Shown one piece after another: positions 38,001-50,449 of a DNA stretch of 64,000 nucleotides; position 1 is the first letter of the stretch; each line of letters begins with the position of its first letter. Both the position numbers and the translations under genes were made by a program. This DNA is from Nymphaea colorata (lineage: Eukaryota > Streptophyta > Magnoliopsida > Nymphaeales > Nymphaeaceae). Location: NCBI RefSeq assembly GCF_008831285.2, contig NC_045146.1, forward strand, positions 20,909,289 to 20,973,288, read 5' to 3'. The notes beneath the pieces are model-generated. The model made no database searches and was not told the origin of the DNA. It saw nothing but the letters and a program-made list of their open reading frames with translations.

Positions 38001-40853
38001 AAAGCTAATGAACCTCCCATTTTTTCCACTTAGTGCTTCTGCTTGTATGCTTGAATTTTTATTACTTTTGTTCTGCCATGGTTTCTTTCTAACAAATGAT
38101 TCATCTTTTGCTTCCATATTGTCATTCCTATTGGTAATTGAGTTACTGCACGTGTTATCAGCACAAACTCTGTCTTCTATTGCCATGATGTGAAGACTAA
38201 ATTCTAGACCATATTTGGTGTAGTCTAGGTGGACTTGGATTATTGCATTCAGGTAACATGCATAATAGTTCTTGGTCAGAAGATGTCCTACATTGTTCTT
38301 TTCAACTTTTTCTGGTAAAAGTTGGAACTTGGAAGTTTACCTGTTCTCAACAATCCGATTGCCTTTTCTTTCCCACCTTGTCTGAGAGCAACTTTCGTGT
38401 TGGTCCATTTCATGCTATGAGAGCTTCCTCTCATGGCTCGTGGTATTTGAAGTTTCTGAAATGATCTTGAAGCATTTGTTTAAGTATTTGATGATGATGC
38501 TTCACTTGGTCTCCCCTGAGTTATCCTCTTTACACCATGGAGGGTGTTTCATTGTCATTCTGATGCAAATTTAAAACCAGATATGCAAGAACCAAAGAAA
38601 TTTATTAGCTTACACTAGGAAATCTAGGATTACGCAAGAAAGCATGATCCTGAGAAAACTGAAGGAATACAACTATGTCACACGGATACGGGTACGGGTA
38701 TCTTGTGGGTACGGGTACGGGTACGCGGATACGACAAGTTTTAAAATTTTAGGATACGCGGACATGGCGAATATTAAATTCAAAAAAATAAAAATGATAA
38801 AAGAAACATGAAATTAATATGAACAACAGCGAAGGCTGAATAGTGAACAAGAACATTCAAGAATGGTAAATTATATGTTAATGTCATCTAGATATCACGT
38901 ATTCATCATTGTCTAGCATCATGAACAACAGCGAAGGCAAAATCCCCAAATCCCAAAATCAAACAAAAAAAGAAAACATCGCACATAGCATCTAAACCAT
39001 CCAATCTTCAAACCAAAACATCCCCAAATCGGCAAGAAATACCCAATCTAAAAAATCCCCAAATAAAAGTTGAAACCCTAACTTCTAATATCGAAAATAA
39101 TAGACAAAACACTTACCTGTCTGTCGCCGGCTGCCGCCGGACGCCATTGGAAGTCGCCGGAGGTCGTCGCCGTAGCCCGCCATTGCCGAACTGTGCTGCC
39201 AGCCTGCCGCGGAAGCCGTCGAGGGTAAAGGAAGGTCGACCGTCGAGGGTAAATGTTAATGCGTAAAACAAAACGAGGGTTAAAAAATCGGTTATAAAAG
39301 TGGTTTGGATCGGTTATAAACGTATCCAGCCATATCGCTGTGTCGGGATCCCCGTGTCGGCGTGTCGACGCCGGTACTCGACCCAATTTGCCGTATCCGT
39401 GTGACGTAGGAATACAAATGAAATGACAACGAAATACTAAGTATGCTTTTCATAGAGTGGACATAACTGTTATATTTAACGGCAAAAGCTGGTAGGCTTT
39501 TCAATTATAAGTTTTTCCTGATTAGTATATGTTATAAACATTTCTTTCATAATTGTTTTTTTTCTATCAGAGATTAGTGCTAGCATATTACTTTTTCCGG
39601 AGTGTTTGATAAGTCCACTGGCAATAATTTGCCCATCATTGACAGGCCGCAACTAGTAGCTATAATCTTATAGAGACAAGTACGGGTGGAAAGTTAAACA
39701 GACACAATCTTCACATTCAGCAGCATGGTTCTGACAGAGTCACAGAATTATCCACGTTTCATTTGGCTGGAAGTAACCGAGCACAGGATTTGCACAGCAG
39801 ACTGGTCTTGGATCATCCAAGAGGTTATGGTCGAACTTCACAAGTGCATAGTGCTGATTCATCAGGCCAAGCTATCTTTGATGGCAATATCCAAGTCAAC
39901 AAGTATGTTGCGTTGATTATTCCCTATAATTGAAAATTTTGAATTTCTGATGCACGACATAATGTTGTCTGCTTATTCCACCAAGCTACTTCATGTGCTT
40001 CCTGGGATGGCTTGTTTAGTTGTTCTTAGTTCCTAGTACAGTTGCATCACTGAAATGACATTATCTGCAAAAACATAATAAGCATGGTCGTTGCTAACCG
40101 ATTTTTGTATTTGACGTATATGTGGTACTTGAGCATAGATAAGTTACTCCGTCTCCTTTTTCTGTGGATGGGAAAGGGAAATGTGTTTCAAATGACTGAA
40201 CACTAGGAACTTTTGGGACATGTCATGGATCTGACTGGTGGCTGTCCAAATTTTATGTTTCTGAAGATTGCCTGACTTAACTGATGTTGTAAGAATACAT
40301 TGTTGAGAACATGGAAGACCCTAGCTCATAGTTGGTGTATATTGAATCCCCTGGCATCTTATCCATGTCTCTGGAACTTTCTTTCATTGTGCATCACCAT
40401 GACCTTTTCATTGTTTCTTACATGCTTCACCTTCTGCTTTTGCATTTTAAATATGGATGCAGAAACCGGTTTTGTTTGAGAAAGTATCTGGTTATCAGTA
40501 CTTCTGTAGAACCAGTTTGTCATGTTACTTTTTTCACAGTACACTCCGGTACATATTTTAATTCAGCTACATCTTCGACATTTGAAGGTATGCACAGCAA
40601 ACGGATGCAGGTCAACTAACAAGAAGCCTCCTTCTGGCTCCCCGTGCTACAGTCAATGTTAAGCCCAACCTGCAAATAGTTGCTTATGATGTGAAATGTT
40701 CCCATGGAGCTGCCATAAGTGATCTTGAAGATGACCAGCTTTTCTATTTTCAGGCACGTGGTGGTGATTGAACGACTACCTTCCTCCCTCCTTCGCAGGA
40801 AGGTGGAGGATAATGTCAAAAGTTTACTTGCAGCTAAAGGGGCCATCTTATAA
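35099..40853 (+). pseudogene. ABCI7: SufD / ABCI7 Fe-S cluster assembly scaffold gene, damaged at both ends
   Basis: SufD is a subunit of the plastid SufBCD complex for Fe-S cluster assembly. Exons: to 35992, 39646-39902 and 40588-40771, GT-AG and in phase. Exon 1 has a basic, Ser/Arg-rich presequence (SSLSSSRRRSRTFRSSR) then FSDPFVLELAEKIED and KDEAFRFTDTRFLRHS; later parts read YWTNSVIAMVIEEGGKVSHT, TGGKLNRHNLHIQQHG, DLHSRLVLDHPRGYGRT, SGQAIFDGNIQVNK and VKCSHGAAISDLEDDQLFYF. The frame has a TGA at 35096-35098 and no ATG between it and the conserved region. After FQARG the frame ends at TGA 40769-40771, while the expected C-terminal helix (VIERLPSS to LLAAKGAIL) is intact in the next frame to TAA 40853. 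About 17-18 codons are missing at the junction. Intron 1 (3,653 bp) carries a TIR element. It may still be transcribed, but a normal protein is unlikely. Confidence 0.8.
38673..39408. mobile_element. Small TIR element in SufD intron 1, 736 bp
   Basis: Inverted ends, TATGTCACACGGATACGG and, reversed, TACGTCACACGGATACGG, are flanked by a 9-bp direct repeat GGAATACAA (38664-38672 and 39409-39417). Near each end are runs of the word 'gtacgg' or similar. The interior turns GC-rich near 39118-39240 (repeated 'cgccgg' words), as if it contained captured genic sequence, but no transposase. A 9-bp duplication favours a Mutator-like origin; an 8-bp hAT reading is also possible. Confidence 0.8.
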
Positions 40854-41404
40854 AAGTTCAAGAAATAGCAGATCTCCCTAGTGTATACCTATTTTGTTGA
40901 TGTTGAAAATGTTCGAAAAGAAAATTGTTGGATTTTCAAGCTTTCAAGTGTACATCTATTTTTTGGTTGAATAAGAGTATGTATTTCTGGAAGAATATTT
41001 AGCTTGAACAAATGAGGCTCCAGGTGCATTTAATTTCATACTGGAACAGAAAAAAGATGGTTGAGACTTTTTCACGATAGGAGAGCCTTATGCAGTTAAA
41101 ACTTCGTTACGTGGAGACACAAATTCTTTTTTGGTTCCTTGTACATCAAAAATAATTCAACAAACTGAATTGGGCTGTTTTACTCTCGTAGCAACTTGTG
41201 CTGTTGCTCAGAGGAAAAGTGAATATACAATTTCAGTTCAAAAGTTTCAACTGTTGGAAATCCATGTATATATATATCAGTGTATATTTTATTATGTATG
41301 TGTCTATACAAAACTGTATAACGCATATGTATATGTATATATATATGTATGATAATGTGTGTGCGCACACATATAGATATAGGAATTTATTTATATATAT
41401 AGGA

Positions 41405-41436
<32 letters not shown>

Positions 41437-43568
41437 TGTTATTTTTATTATCAGTCTGTTCGAGTTTGGCCTTTGACCAAATTTTGACTATGGACTGCTC
41501 CAATTGCTCTATTTTGAGCCGTTGGAGCTGGTCCAATAGCTAGCCTTGGCCTCTTTGTTTTGTGTTTTACAAGGGATTTCTCCTTCGTTGTATTTGTTCC
41601 TTGATGGATTGTTATTAATTTTCTTCTTAACAATATTCATGGTTTATGTGCCTTGGTGCATTTTTCATGTTAAGAGTGATTTCTCTTGAACTTTATCATT
41701 GTGAGCTGTTTTCTTGAAGATATTATCCCTGTCACTTGGACTTGATTTATAAGATTGGTGGAGGCTTTTACATCAATGGCTCTTACATTATATATGGAAA
41801 CCCATGCAGACAAGGAACATAATCACGGTTGAAGAGTTTATTTTATACTTACTTCATAGCCTTATTTGTCGAAATCACTGTCACAAATATCGTTCTTGGA
41901 AAAATCTCGGCAAGATTTTTCTTGCTATATTTTGGTGAGGTTGTTCTTCTTGGATAAATCTTAGGAAAATCTCGAAAATTTTTAAAAAATTAAAAAATAA
42001 AAATCATACAAAACCTTAAAAATTCAAAAATATTTTAAAATTCAAAAATATTAAAATCACGGGAAAAATTTTGAGAAAAATGGCAGAGATTTTCATTTTT
42101 GGCGAGATTTTCCAAATCTTGCGATTTTTCCTATTTTTTTTGTTTTATTTTATTTTCTTGTAAATATCGAAAAAATTTTGAAAATCTCGCGACATCTTTG
42201 AGTCGACACTGGCCCGAATGCCCATTTCGAGCTTTTTAATCATACACCATTATTATAGATAGTGTTTTCTTTTAGGGCCATTTTACTTGAAATTTTATGT
42301 TGACCCTTTGCTAGAGCTTCATTCTGTTGCAATAAAGTTTTTTAGTAAACAGGAAATAAGATGACATATCTCTCCTTGAAGCTTATCAAAAACAGATGAG
42401 AGTGAAAACAAGGGAGTGCTTTGGTCAGAGGAATACAGGGCAATAATAGTTCTATACTAAGTGTTCTTCACAGATCCACTTGTCTGAACATTTTTGGTGC
42501 ACTTGAGGTATGATAGTGTTGCATATAAACTTAAGGAAATTATAAAACAACAGTTATGAGGATTGACTCGGATTCTATTTTTATTTTTTTTTTCGGCTAA
42601 CTTTTTTGACATTCCGCTTATTTTTTGGATCCCACCTGACTTTGGGGTAAAAGTAAAAATTTGGTTACCTGAATCCATTGAGGAGTTTTCAAGGGTCAGA
42701 TTATGTTGGATGGGATCGTTTTCTTGTCCTTGGCTCCTCGCATGCTAAAAGCTGTTGGGTACAGAATATTGGATTTGGATGGAGATCGTCCATCCATTTC
42801 CACATTTTTTTCGAGAGTCTCAGACATCAACTGAGTTCAAAGTTCAAACCAGTCCTTCAGACGTCAACCGTTCTTCTTCATGGCATGTCACTAGAAACCA
42901 TCAGAAGGAAGAAGGATTGAGTATTATCTCTTTCCTCAGTATCCTATGGTGTCCTCTCTCTCTCTAATATATATATATATATATTATGGGCAGAACCTGT
43001 CAGTTGAAATGCCGGTCGTGTAAACTGAATGCTGGGCAGTAGTAGATATTGTTGGTTGCAACTTCAGTCTAGTGAAATATAACTGAAGCATTATGAAGAT
43101 GGGTAAGAAAGAAAAGATGCAGATATTGAAAATAAAATATGATGCATAAATTAAGCTCATCATCTGAGTATATGAATGTTGTGCGGAAAGGATTTAGTTG
43201 TCAGGAATATGTTGGTGGATGAAAAAGACATGAAGAGGATGATGAAGACTGTACAACACCACTCAGTGAATGAGACACGAGTAATTCCAGAATAACGTTT
43301 TGGGGGATTGGGAGCTAAGGAATCAAGTGTTGCTTTTAACGACAGATAAATTTGATGAAGCAAAAGAAACTTGATAATATTTAAAGAAAATGCATGTCAA
43401 CCAATTAGACTTGAAGATATTGATTGCATCGAGATTAGAGGACTAAGGCAAGCAGATGAATCTATCTAGCCTTTTGTGCAAAAAATTTGAGGCTGCCAGT
43501 GTTAGCCTATGTGTGAGTACATTTATGTATATACGTATATATGTATCACCTCATATATTACATATCCA

Positions 43569-43619
<51 letters not shown>

Positions 43620-44906
43620 TCTACATGTATTTGTTTTCTTCTTTATTGTTCTTTGTTCTTTACTCCTTTTTTATTTTCTCTTCTTTCTCAGCTGTTTGTA
43701 TTCTAGCAGTTGGAACCATCCAGTCTGTGTGTTGGATTGTGTTTTTTTGCTGTTGAAGGGACAGAGCTCTTGTTTAATGAGGCAAAGATCTTGTTTTCAG
43801 TCAGAATATCTGTTTATGATGCAAACTAATAAAAAGTGTAGAAAACATAAAGGATTTGTAGAGGTGTAGGAACCTTGAAGCTGAAGCAAAAAAGCAACAA
43901 GCTATTGATTTACTGATAACTATGAGGACTCAGTAGCATTTCACATCGCTCTACCCTACCATTCATACGCTCAAAAAAATATTTATTTTGTTGGGTGCAA
44001 ACACAAATAAAGAATTGAGTTATGGGCTTCCAGTCTGGAGTATAAAAATCCAAAACCAGATTGCATTGACAGAATCACAATCACTTGCAGTAAACACATA
44101 AAGTAAAATAGGGATAAAGTTATGATTTTATGCAAAATTGACAGCTTTCTTCAGTTCCTAATACTAGTTAACCCAAGAGGCAGACTTGTTATGGTCACAG
44201 TCACAAATATCTGTAATATTTGAAAATATTATGTTTTACTTTCATAACAGCATAAACGTTTTTGTAAAGGGAAAATTTCGTGATATGATCAAAATATTGT
44301 TCAAAAGTATTTCTTGTGATAAACCACAATATCTTCCATTTTCCTATATAAAATCTTTTTCAATCTGTTTTTCAGAGTATTTGCAAAAGCTATTCAGAAA
44401 TTTAACGATACATTTTTAAGAAAATTAGTAGAGAAGAACTTATTTAATAATTTTTTGTTCTCATTTTTTTTTATATAACTTTGAATTCTCAAGGTTTTCC
44501 TGAAAAACAACTTTGCAGAAAAAAAATACCTGACACGAACCTTGCCAGTAAAACCCAAAAACTTTATATATTTTTTATATTGTCATGGTTAAGGGAAAGA
44601 TACGTTCTGAAAATCCACTTTGACAAGGACAACTGAAATTTGATGAAAAAGAGGACTTTGAAGACAATTCATTCCTTTAAGAAGGCTCTTGTGCGTTCCA
44701 ATTTCTGTTCAAGCAGGTGCTTCCCACCATTCAGAGTGGGAATCGGTTGACCTGAACTTGACTTACTTTTGCATATTTTAAGTAGCACCTTCACCCAAAT
44801 GTGGCTCCATCATTATGCCTAGGCAACATAGGTATGGACAAAAAGTCCAAAGTGATACAGGTCTAGGTTATTCACCTGTCAATCCAAATATGAAGGTAGA
44901 ACAAAT
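40854..44906. other. Repeat-rich intergenic region
   Basis: No gene is recognised on either strand. AT microsatellites lie near 41262-41440, 42969-42986 and 43570-43617. Near 41518-41545 a 28-base stretch ('gccgttggagctggtccaat' and following) nearly matches the LTR of the copia element at 44912, so a decayed LTR fragment is likely. Region 41900-42190 is rich in 'aaaatctcg' and its complement, a repeat of unknown type. I looked here for the missing 3' exons of the CHLD pseudogene and did not find them. Confidence 0.55.
43570..43617. repeat. AT microsatellite
   Basis: About 24 uninterrupted AT dinucleotides. Confidence 0.95.
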
Positions 44907-44911
44907 GTATG

Positions 44912-45386
44912 TGTAAATCAGGCCTGATCTTGAGAATACAAATGCTTCAAGAGATACACTCTTGAAGATCCCAACAACTTCAATAGGTAATACACAACCA
45001 AGCCTCAAACTTGAGGAGAAGATACCAAATCTATTAATCTCAAGAGAAGAATACACAAGAGAGGCCTAAAAGCCTTAACCAAACAAGGGACAACAGTCTC
45101 ATATATATAGTACAATGAAAGGGAGAGAAGAAGGAGGAGTTGGCTGTTGGGCCAGCTCCAACGGCTAGAAATCTAGCCGTTGGAAGCTGGTCCAACAGCT
45201 AGTTCCCTTTTACAAAAAGGAAAAGGTAAAAATAGAAAAAGAAAAGAAATAAAAAATACATAAAAAAGAAAAGGAAGCAAATAAAATAAAATACATAACA
45301 CCTATGCATACATAGATATTCATATATACAAATCATATATGAAACATATGTATACTTACATAATGTCTAATATTTAAATTCTAACA
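44912..45386 (-). repeat. 3' LTR of the young copia element
   Basis: 475 bp from TGTAAATCAGG to ATTCTAACA as read on the plus strand. Contains 'tatatata' TATA-like sequence and an inverted repeat around 'tccaacggctagaaatctag'. Confidence 0.95.
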
Positions 45387-45395
45387 CCCCCCCTC
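45387..45395 (-). promoter_or_regulatory. Polypurine tract of the young copia element
   Basis: On the minus strand TTTGAGGGGGGG directly precedes the 3' LTR start, the priming site for plus-strand DNA synthesis. Confidence 0.85.
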
Positions 45396-45399
45396 AAAC

Positions 45400-48300
45400 T
45401 TACGGTGTGATCACCGAAAGTTTGCCAAGAAGAAACTGAAAACGTGCTGAAGCAAGTGCTTTGGTGAAGAAATCTCCAAGTTGATATTCGAAAGGGACAA
45501 AGGATATATCGATTGTTCAGCTAAGATATTCTTCTCTCACATAGTGACAATCCATTTCAATATGCTTTGTCCTTTCATGAAAAGTATGATTGCTAGCAAT
45601 GTAGATGGCACTTTTATTGTCGCAGCAGAGCTTGGTTGCTTCATTTAAGTCAATTCCAATGTCCTTCAATAAGCTTTTTAACCACACAATCTCCATGGTG
45701 GTGCTGGCTATAGCACGATATTCTGCTTCAGTTGATGATAGAGAGACTTTATTTTGTTTTTTGCACCTCCACGAAATAAGAGAGTCACCTAGAAAAACAC
45801 AAAAACCGGTGGTGGAATGCCTGTTATTAGGATCTCCACCCCAATCAGCATCAGTATAGGCAATCATATTCAAGTTTGATGAGGATGATAGAAAAAGTCT
45901 TTTAGTGATTGTGTGTTTGACATATCGAACAATCCTCAATGCGGCTCCCATGTGTACAGAAGTGGGTCTTTGTTGAAACTGACTTATGACATGTACCGCA
46001 TGTGATATGTCAGGCCTTGTGATTGATAGATATGTGAGAGCTCCAACCAATTGACGAAATGGAGTGGGATTTTCTAGAATTTCTCCATCACCAATCTTCA
46101 TCTTTACTCCTAAGGCTTCAGGAGTGTCTACCACCTTGTCATCAGTGATACCTGATCTGCTTATAATGTCATTGGCAAACTTTATTTGTGAGAGTAAGTA
46201 TCCTCTTCTACTATAAGCTACTTCAATACCAAGAAAATAGGTTAGTTTACCCAAATCAGTCATTTCAAATTCATTCTTTAGAAAGTCTTTTACCTGCATA
46301 ATTCCGTTGGCATCATTACCTGTAATAATCATATCATCTACATATAAAAGTAACACAATTATACCTATAGCAGTATTTTTAACAAACATAGCAGTGTCAG
46401 AATAACATGATTTAAAACCTTGTTTGAACATAACATTGCTAAACATGTCAAACCAAGCTTTTGGAGCTTGTTTCAAGCCATATAATGCCTTTCTAAGATA
46501 AAGAACTTTTCCTTGAGGTAAATCAAGCCCAGGGGGTGAATCCATGTATACCTCTTCATTTAAGTATCCATTCAAAAAACATTTTTGACATCCAATTGAT
46601 ATATAGACCATTGTTTAATGGAGGCAATGGCAATAAGAGCTCTAACAGAGGTCATACGAGCAACAGGGGCGAAGGTTTCTTCGTAATCAATCTCATATTC
46701 TTGGGCATATCCTTTGGCAACAAGTCTAGCTTTATACCTTTCAAGTGATCCATCACTTCTAGTCTTGACTTTGTAAACCCACCTACATCTTATTGTCCTT
46801 TTCCCTATAGGAAGAGACACAATGTCTCAAGTTTTATTATCTTCAAGGGCTCTAAGTTCATTGTTCATTGCTTCAATCCAATGTGGGTTAGTTTTGGCTT
46901 CAAGATAGGATGAAGGTTCAACATGAGAGTGAATAGCTAATAAGCAAGCTCTATGTTTTGGGGAAAAAGACTCATAGGAAACAAATTTTTGAGGTGGATG
47001 AGAATCTCTTTGAGATCTCCTAAGAGTAGGTTGAGACTCTTGGATGTTTTGTTGAGACCTTCTCTTATAAACTATAACTTCTCTTGGTGATCCATCACTT
47101 CTTGGTGAAGATCTATCAAAAAGAGTATTCGCAACCTCATTTTGAGCATCATTATGTGAAGAAGGCAAAACATCATCATCATTATCAACATCATCATCAT
47201 TTATCCATAAAAAAAAAATAGTCATCTTCATGCTTGGGTTTATTTTCATTAAAGCCATTTTCTTCTTATAAAAATATCACATTTCTTGAAACATACACCT
47301 TATCTTTTTCAATATCATAGCATCTATACCCTTTTTGAGTTTCGGAATAGCCAATAAAGACACATTGAATAGCCCTAGATGAAAGTTTATCATTTTTGTC
47401 ATTTAAAATGAAACATTTGCAACCAAAGACTTTGAATCTTTTATAAGTTGGCTCCAAGTTAAAAAGTTTTTGAAAAGGTGAAATATTTTCTAAAACTTTA
47501 GAGGGCATTCTATTAATCAAGTAAATGGATGTTAAAATTGCTTCACCCCAAAAATTTTTTGGAACATTTTTTGATATAAGAAGAGCTCTTGTTGTTTCAA
47601 GAATATGTCTATGTTTTCTTTCGGCGACTCCATTTTGTTGGGGGGTTTTGGGACAAGATTTTTGGTGTATAACTCCCTTTTCTTTTAGGAATTCTTCAAA
47701 TTCATTGGAAATGAATTCTCCCCCGGAATCACTTCTAAAAATTTTAAGGTTTGCATCAAATTGAGTTTTGATCATGTTGTAAAAGCTTTTAAAATTCATA
47801 AAGACTTCCGATTTGCATTTAAGAAAGTAAACCCAAGCATATCGAGAGTAATCATCCACAAAAATGACATAATAAAGCAAACCACCTTTAGACATAATAG
47901 GAGCGGGACCCCATACATCCGAATGCACTAATTCAAAAGGTGCTTTTGCAACAAAATTTCTATTTCCAAAAGGTAAAGCCTTAATTTTGGCTTTAATACA
48001 ATCATCACAAGAGATCATTTCTTTACATTTCTCTTCCAAAAAAGGGATACAAGACATTTTTCCTAAACTTGAATGCCCAAGTCTTTGATGCCAAACTTGA
48101 ATGTCACTCTTCTTGACTATATTGCAAGTAGGGTTGGAAAGATCCAAATAGTCAACATAGTAGAGATCATTTTTCCTAAAACCTTCCCCAATCGTCTTCT
48201 TGGAAAGATGGTCCTGTATCAAAAATTTATTTTGTGAGAAGACAATATCACATCCATGATTTGTTATTTGAGAAACCGACAAGAGATTTAAGTTAAGTTT

Positions 48301-49531
48301 GGGAATAAATCTAACTTTTGGTATTTTAAAAACTTTTGAATTAAAATTTTGATCAATATTCCCAACACATTTGATTTCAAGAGGAGTTCCATCGGCGGTT
48401 TTAACAAATGGGCACGATTCTTCCTTAGTGCATTCGGTAAGCAAAGAATTACAAGGGGTCATATGAAATGAAGTTCCGGAATCAAGAATCCAAGAGTACT
48501 TACTTGATGATGTAGATGCCACGGTTGCTCCGGAGATTGGAGAAGTCCCTCCTCCTTTGAAAAGCGGTTGAAGAGCATCAATAAGCTTTGGTTGGAGGGC
48601 ACTTACAAGTTTGTCTAGGTCAAATTGATTGCTTTCTTCATACATTGTCCCAGCCACACTTGTCTTTTTATCAAATCTCCTCAATTTAGGACATCTAAGT
48701 TTGGTATGTCCTTCTTCTTGACAATGGAAACATATAATCTTCTTGTTGCCATTATTGCTATGCTCATAGTTTCGATTAAAGTGAGGAGGCCTATAAGTTC
48801 TCATATGAGCACCGGGTCTTGAGGTAGCAAGAACACTTTCACTCTTGTCTTTTGAAAAATTGAGTCTATTCTCCTCCATTTGAAGTTCCGCTATGGCTTC
48901 GTTCATAGATGGCACTTTATGCCTATGGAGCAAGGAAGTTTTGACTCCATCATATTCCGATCTAAGACCAAGAATGAATTTATAAAATTTCTCCCTTTGG
49001 ATTTGTTTTTCTCTAACTCCAATGTCTCTTGGATCATACCATTCGGGTTCAAATAGAGCAAGTTCGTCCCATAATTGCTCCATTTCTCCAACATATTCTT
49101 TAATGGACTTGTCTCCTTGTTGGAGACTTGCAATCTTCATTTGAAGATTGCACATGTAGGCCACATCCTTCATGGTGGGTTTTCTTGAGGAATTCCCAAG
49201 TTTCATGAGCAAAATTATGTTTTGCTATTTGGCTCATGGTTGTAGTATCAACACAAGCAATAATCCAAGTGATAATCTTGTGGTGTCCTATCTTCCACTC
49301 TTCCCATTTTCTCTCATATTCATTCATAGCCTTGTCTTTTTCAACTCCATCTAGTTCTTGAGCTTTACCATCTATGGTCTTTGTGAGGACTAATTGAGGT
49401 TCACTTTTTGACCCATCAACGAGTCCCCATAGGCCTTTACTTCTAATAAAATGTTCCATAGTTTTTGCCCAAGAAACATAATTTGATGAAGTTAATTTGG
49501 GAAGAGGTGTAGAGGAAGTTCTTTCATCCAT
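45400..49531 (-). pseudogene. Copia gag-pol of the young element, multiply interrupted
   Basis: Gag starts MDERTSSTPLPKLTSSNYVS at 49531. In order follow the capsid region, a CCHC knuckle CFHCQEEGHTKLRC, protease ILDSGTSFHM, pre-integrase HQRLGHSS with CDDCIKAK, integrase (VDDYSRYAWVYF, PQQNGVAERKHR), reverse transcriptase (RWVYKVKTRSDGS, ALYGLKQAPKAW, LLYVDDMIITG) and RNase H (YTDADWGG, STEAEYRAIA). Lesions: a frameshift near 49170 in gag, TAA at about 47264-47266, a frameshift at the poly-T run near 47209-47218, TGA at 46827-46829, a frameshift at a T-run near 46575, and TGA at 45517-45519. The final part to TAA at 45400 is otherwise intact (FVPFEYQLGDFFTKALAS). Confidence 0.92.
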
Positions 49532-49816
49532 AATGTGTACCTTGTAAAAGAGACGTTGAGGTAGTGCTAGGATGAAAAACAGCCACACAAAAAAGAAGCT
49601 TTCGACGCGTCAAAGACTGCCACAATCTTCACCACCAAGGGAGCTTTATCCCGTCACAAATATCACCAAAAGAGGCCAGCAAAATAACAGCACCTTCTTG
49701 TGTCAAATTTCAGCCAACAATATATCGAACACTTGGAGTGCTTCACAGCTCCAAGGAAAGAGTAATAATTGGATCTTCCAAGCTTGAAAGACAGCAACAC
49801 AAAGAGCCAAAACCTG

Positions 49817-49828
49817 GCTCTGATACCA
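49817..49828 (-). promoter_or_regulatory. Primer-binding site of the young copia element
   Basis: TGGTATCAGAGC on the minus strand, adjacent to the CA end of the 5' LTR; complementary to initiator tRNA-Met. Confidence 0.9.
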
Positions 49829-50303
49829 TGTAAATCAGGTCTGATCTTGAGAATACAAATGCTTCAAGAGATACACTCTTGAAGACCCCAACAACTTCAA
49901 TAGGTAATACACAACCAAGCCTCAAACTTGAGGAGAAGATACCAAATCTATTAATCTCAAGAGAAGAATACACAAGAGAGGCCTAAAAGCCTTAACCAAA
50001 CAAGGGACAACAGTCCCATATATATAGTACAATGAAAGGGAGAGAAGAAGGAGGAGTTGGCTGTTGGGCCAGCTCCAACGGCTAGAAATCTAGCCGTTGG
50101 AAGCTGGTCCAACAGCTAGTTCCCTTTTACAAAAAGGAAAAGGTAAAAATAGAAAAAGAAAAGAAATAAAAAATACATAAAAAAGAAAAGGAAGCAAATA
50201 AAATAAAATACATAACACCTATGCATACATAGATATTCATATATACAAATCATATATGAAACATATGTATACTTACATAATGTCTAATATTTAAATTCTA
50301 ACA
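49829..50303 (-). repeat. 5' LTR of the young copia element
   Basis: 475 bp, the same length as the LTR at 44912-45386 and differing at three positions that I can count. Confidence 0.95.
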
Positions 50304-50449
50304 GTATGAACAATATAATAGTGAATGTTTTTCAAATAACAGAGGTTTCAAAACGAACCTGACAACCACCTCTTAGAGCCTCGATAACGAGATACTTCAT
50401 TTGGTCCCGACTGACGGTCACATCTTTTAAATACGCTCTGGCCACTTAT

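Larger units (their letters stand above)
44912..50303 (-). mobile_element. Young Ty1-copia retrotransposon, 5,392 bp, structurally complete
   Basis: Two 475-bp LTRs, primer-binding site, gag-pol region, polypurine tract and a 5-bp target-site duplication GTATG (44907-44911 and 50304-50308). I count three differences between the LTRs (c/t and t/c near the start, and t/c in 'cagtctcat' versus 'cagtcccat'), so insertion is recent. The coding region nevertheless carries at least six disabling lesions. It lies immediately 3' of the last recognisable CHLD exon, probably in the following intron, and in the same orientation. Confidence 0.95.

Noticed and set aside
41180-41476. Ile/Tyr-rich frames near 41.2-41.5 kb and 43.5-43.9 kb
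   Set aside because: Also AT microsatellites, with no coding signal.
40854-44906. Missing 3' exons of CHLD
   Set aside because: No match to the expected linker or integrin-I domain could be found on the minus strand.
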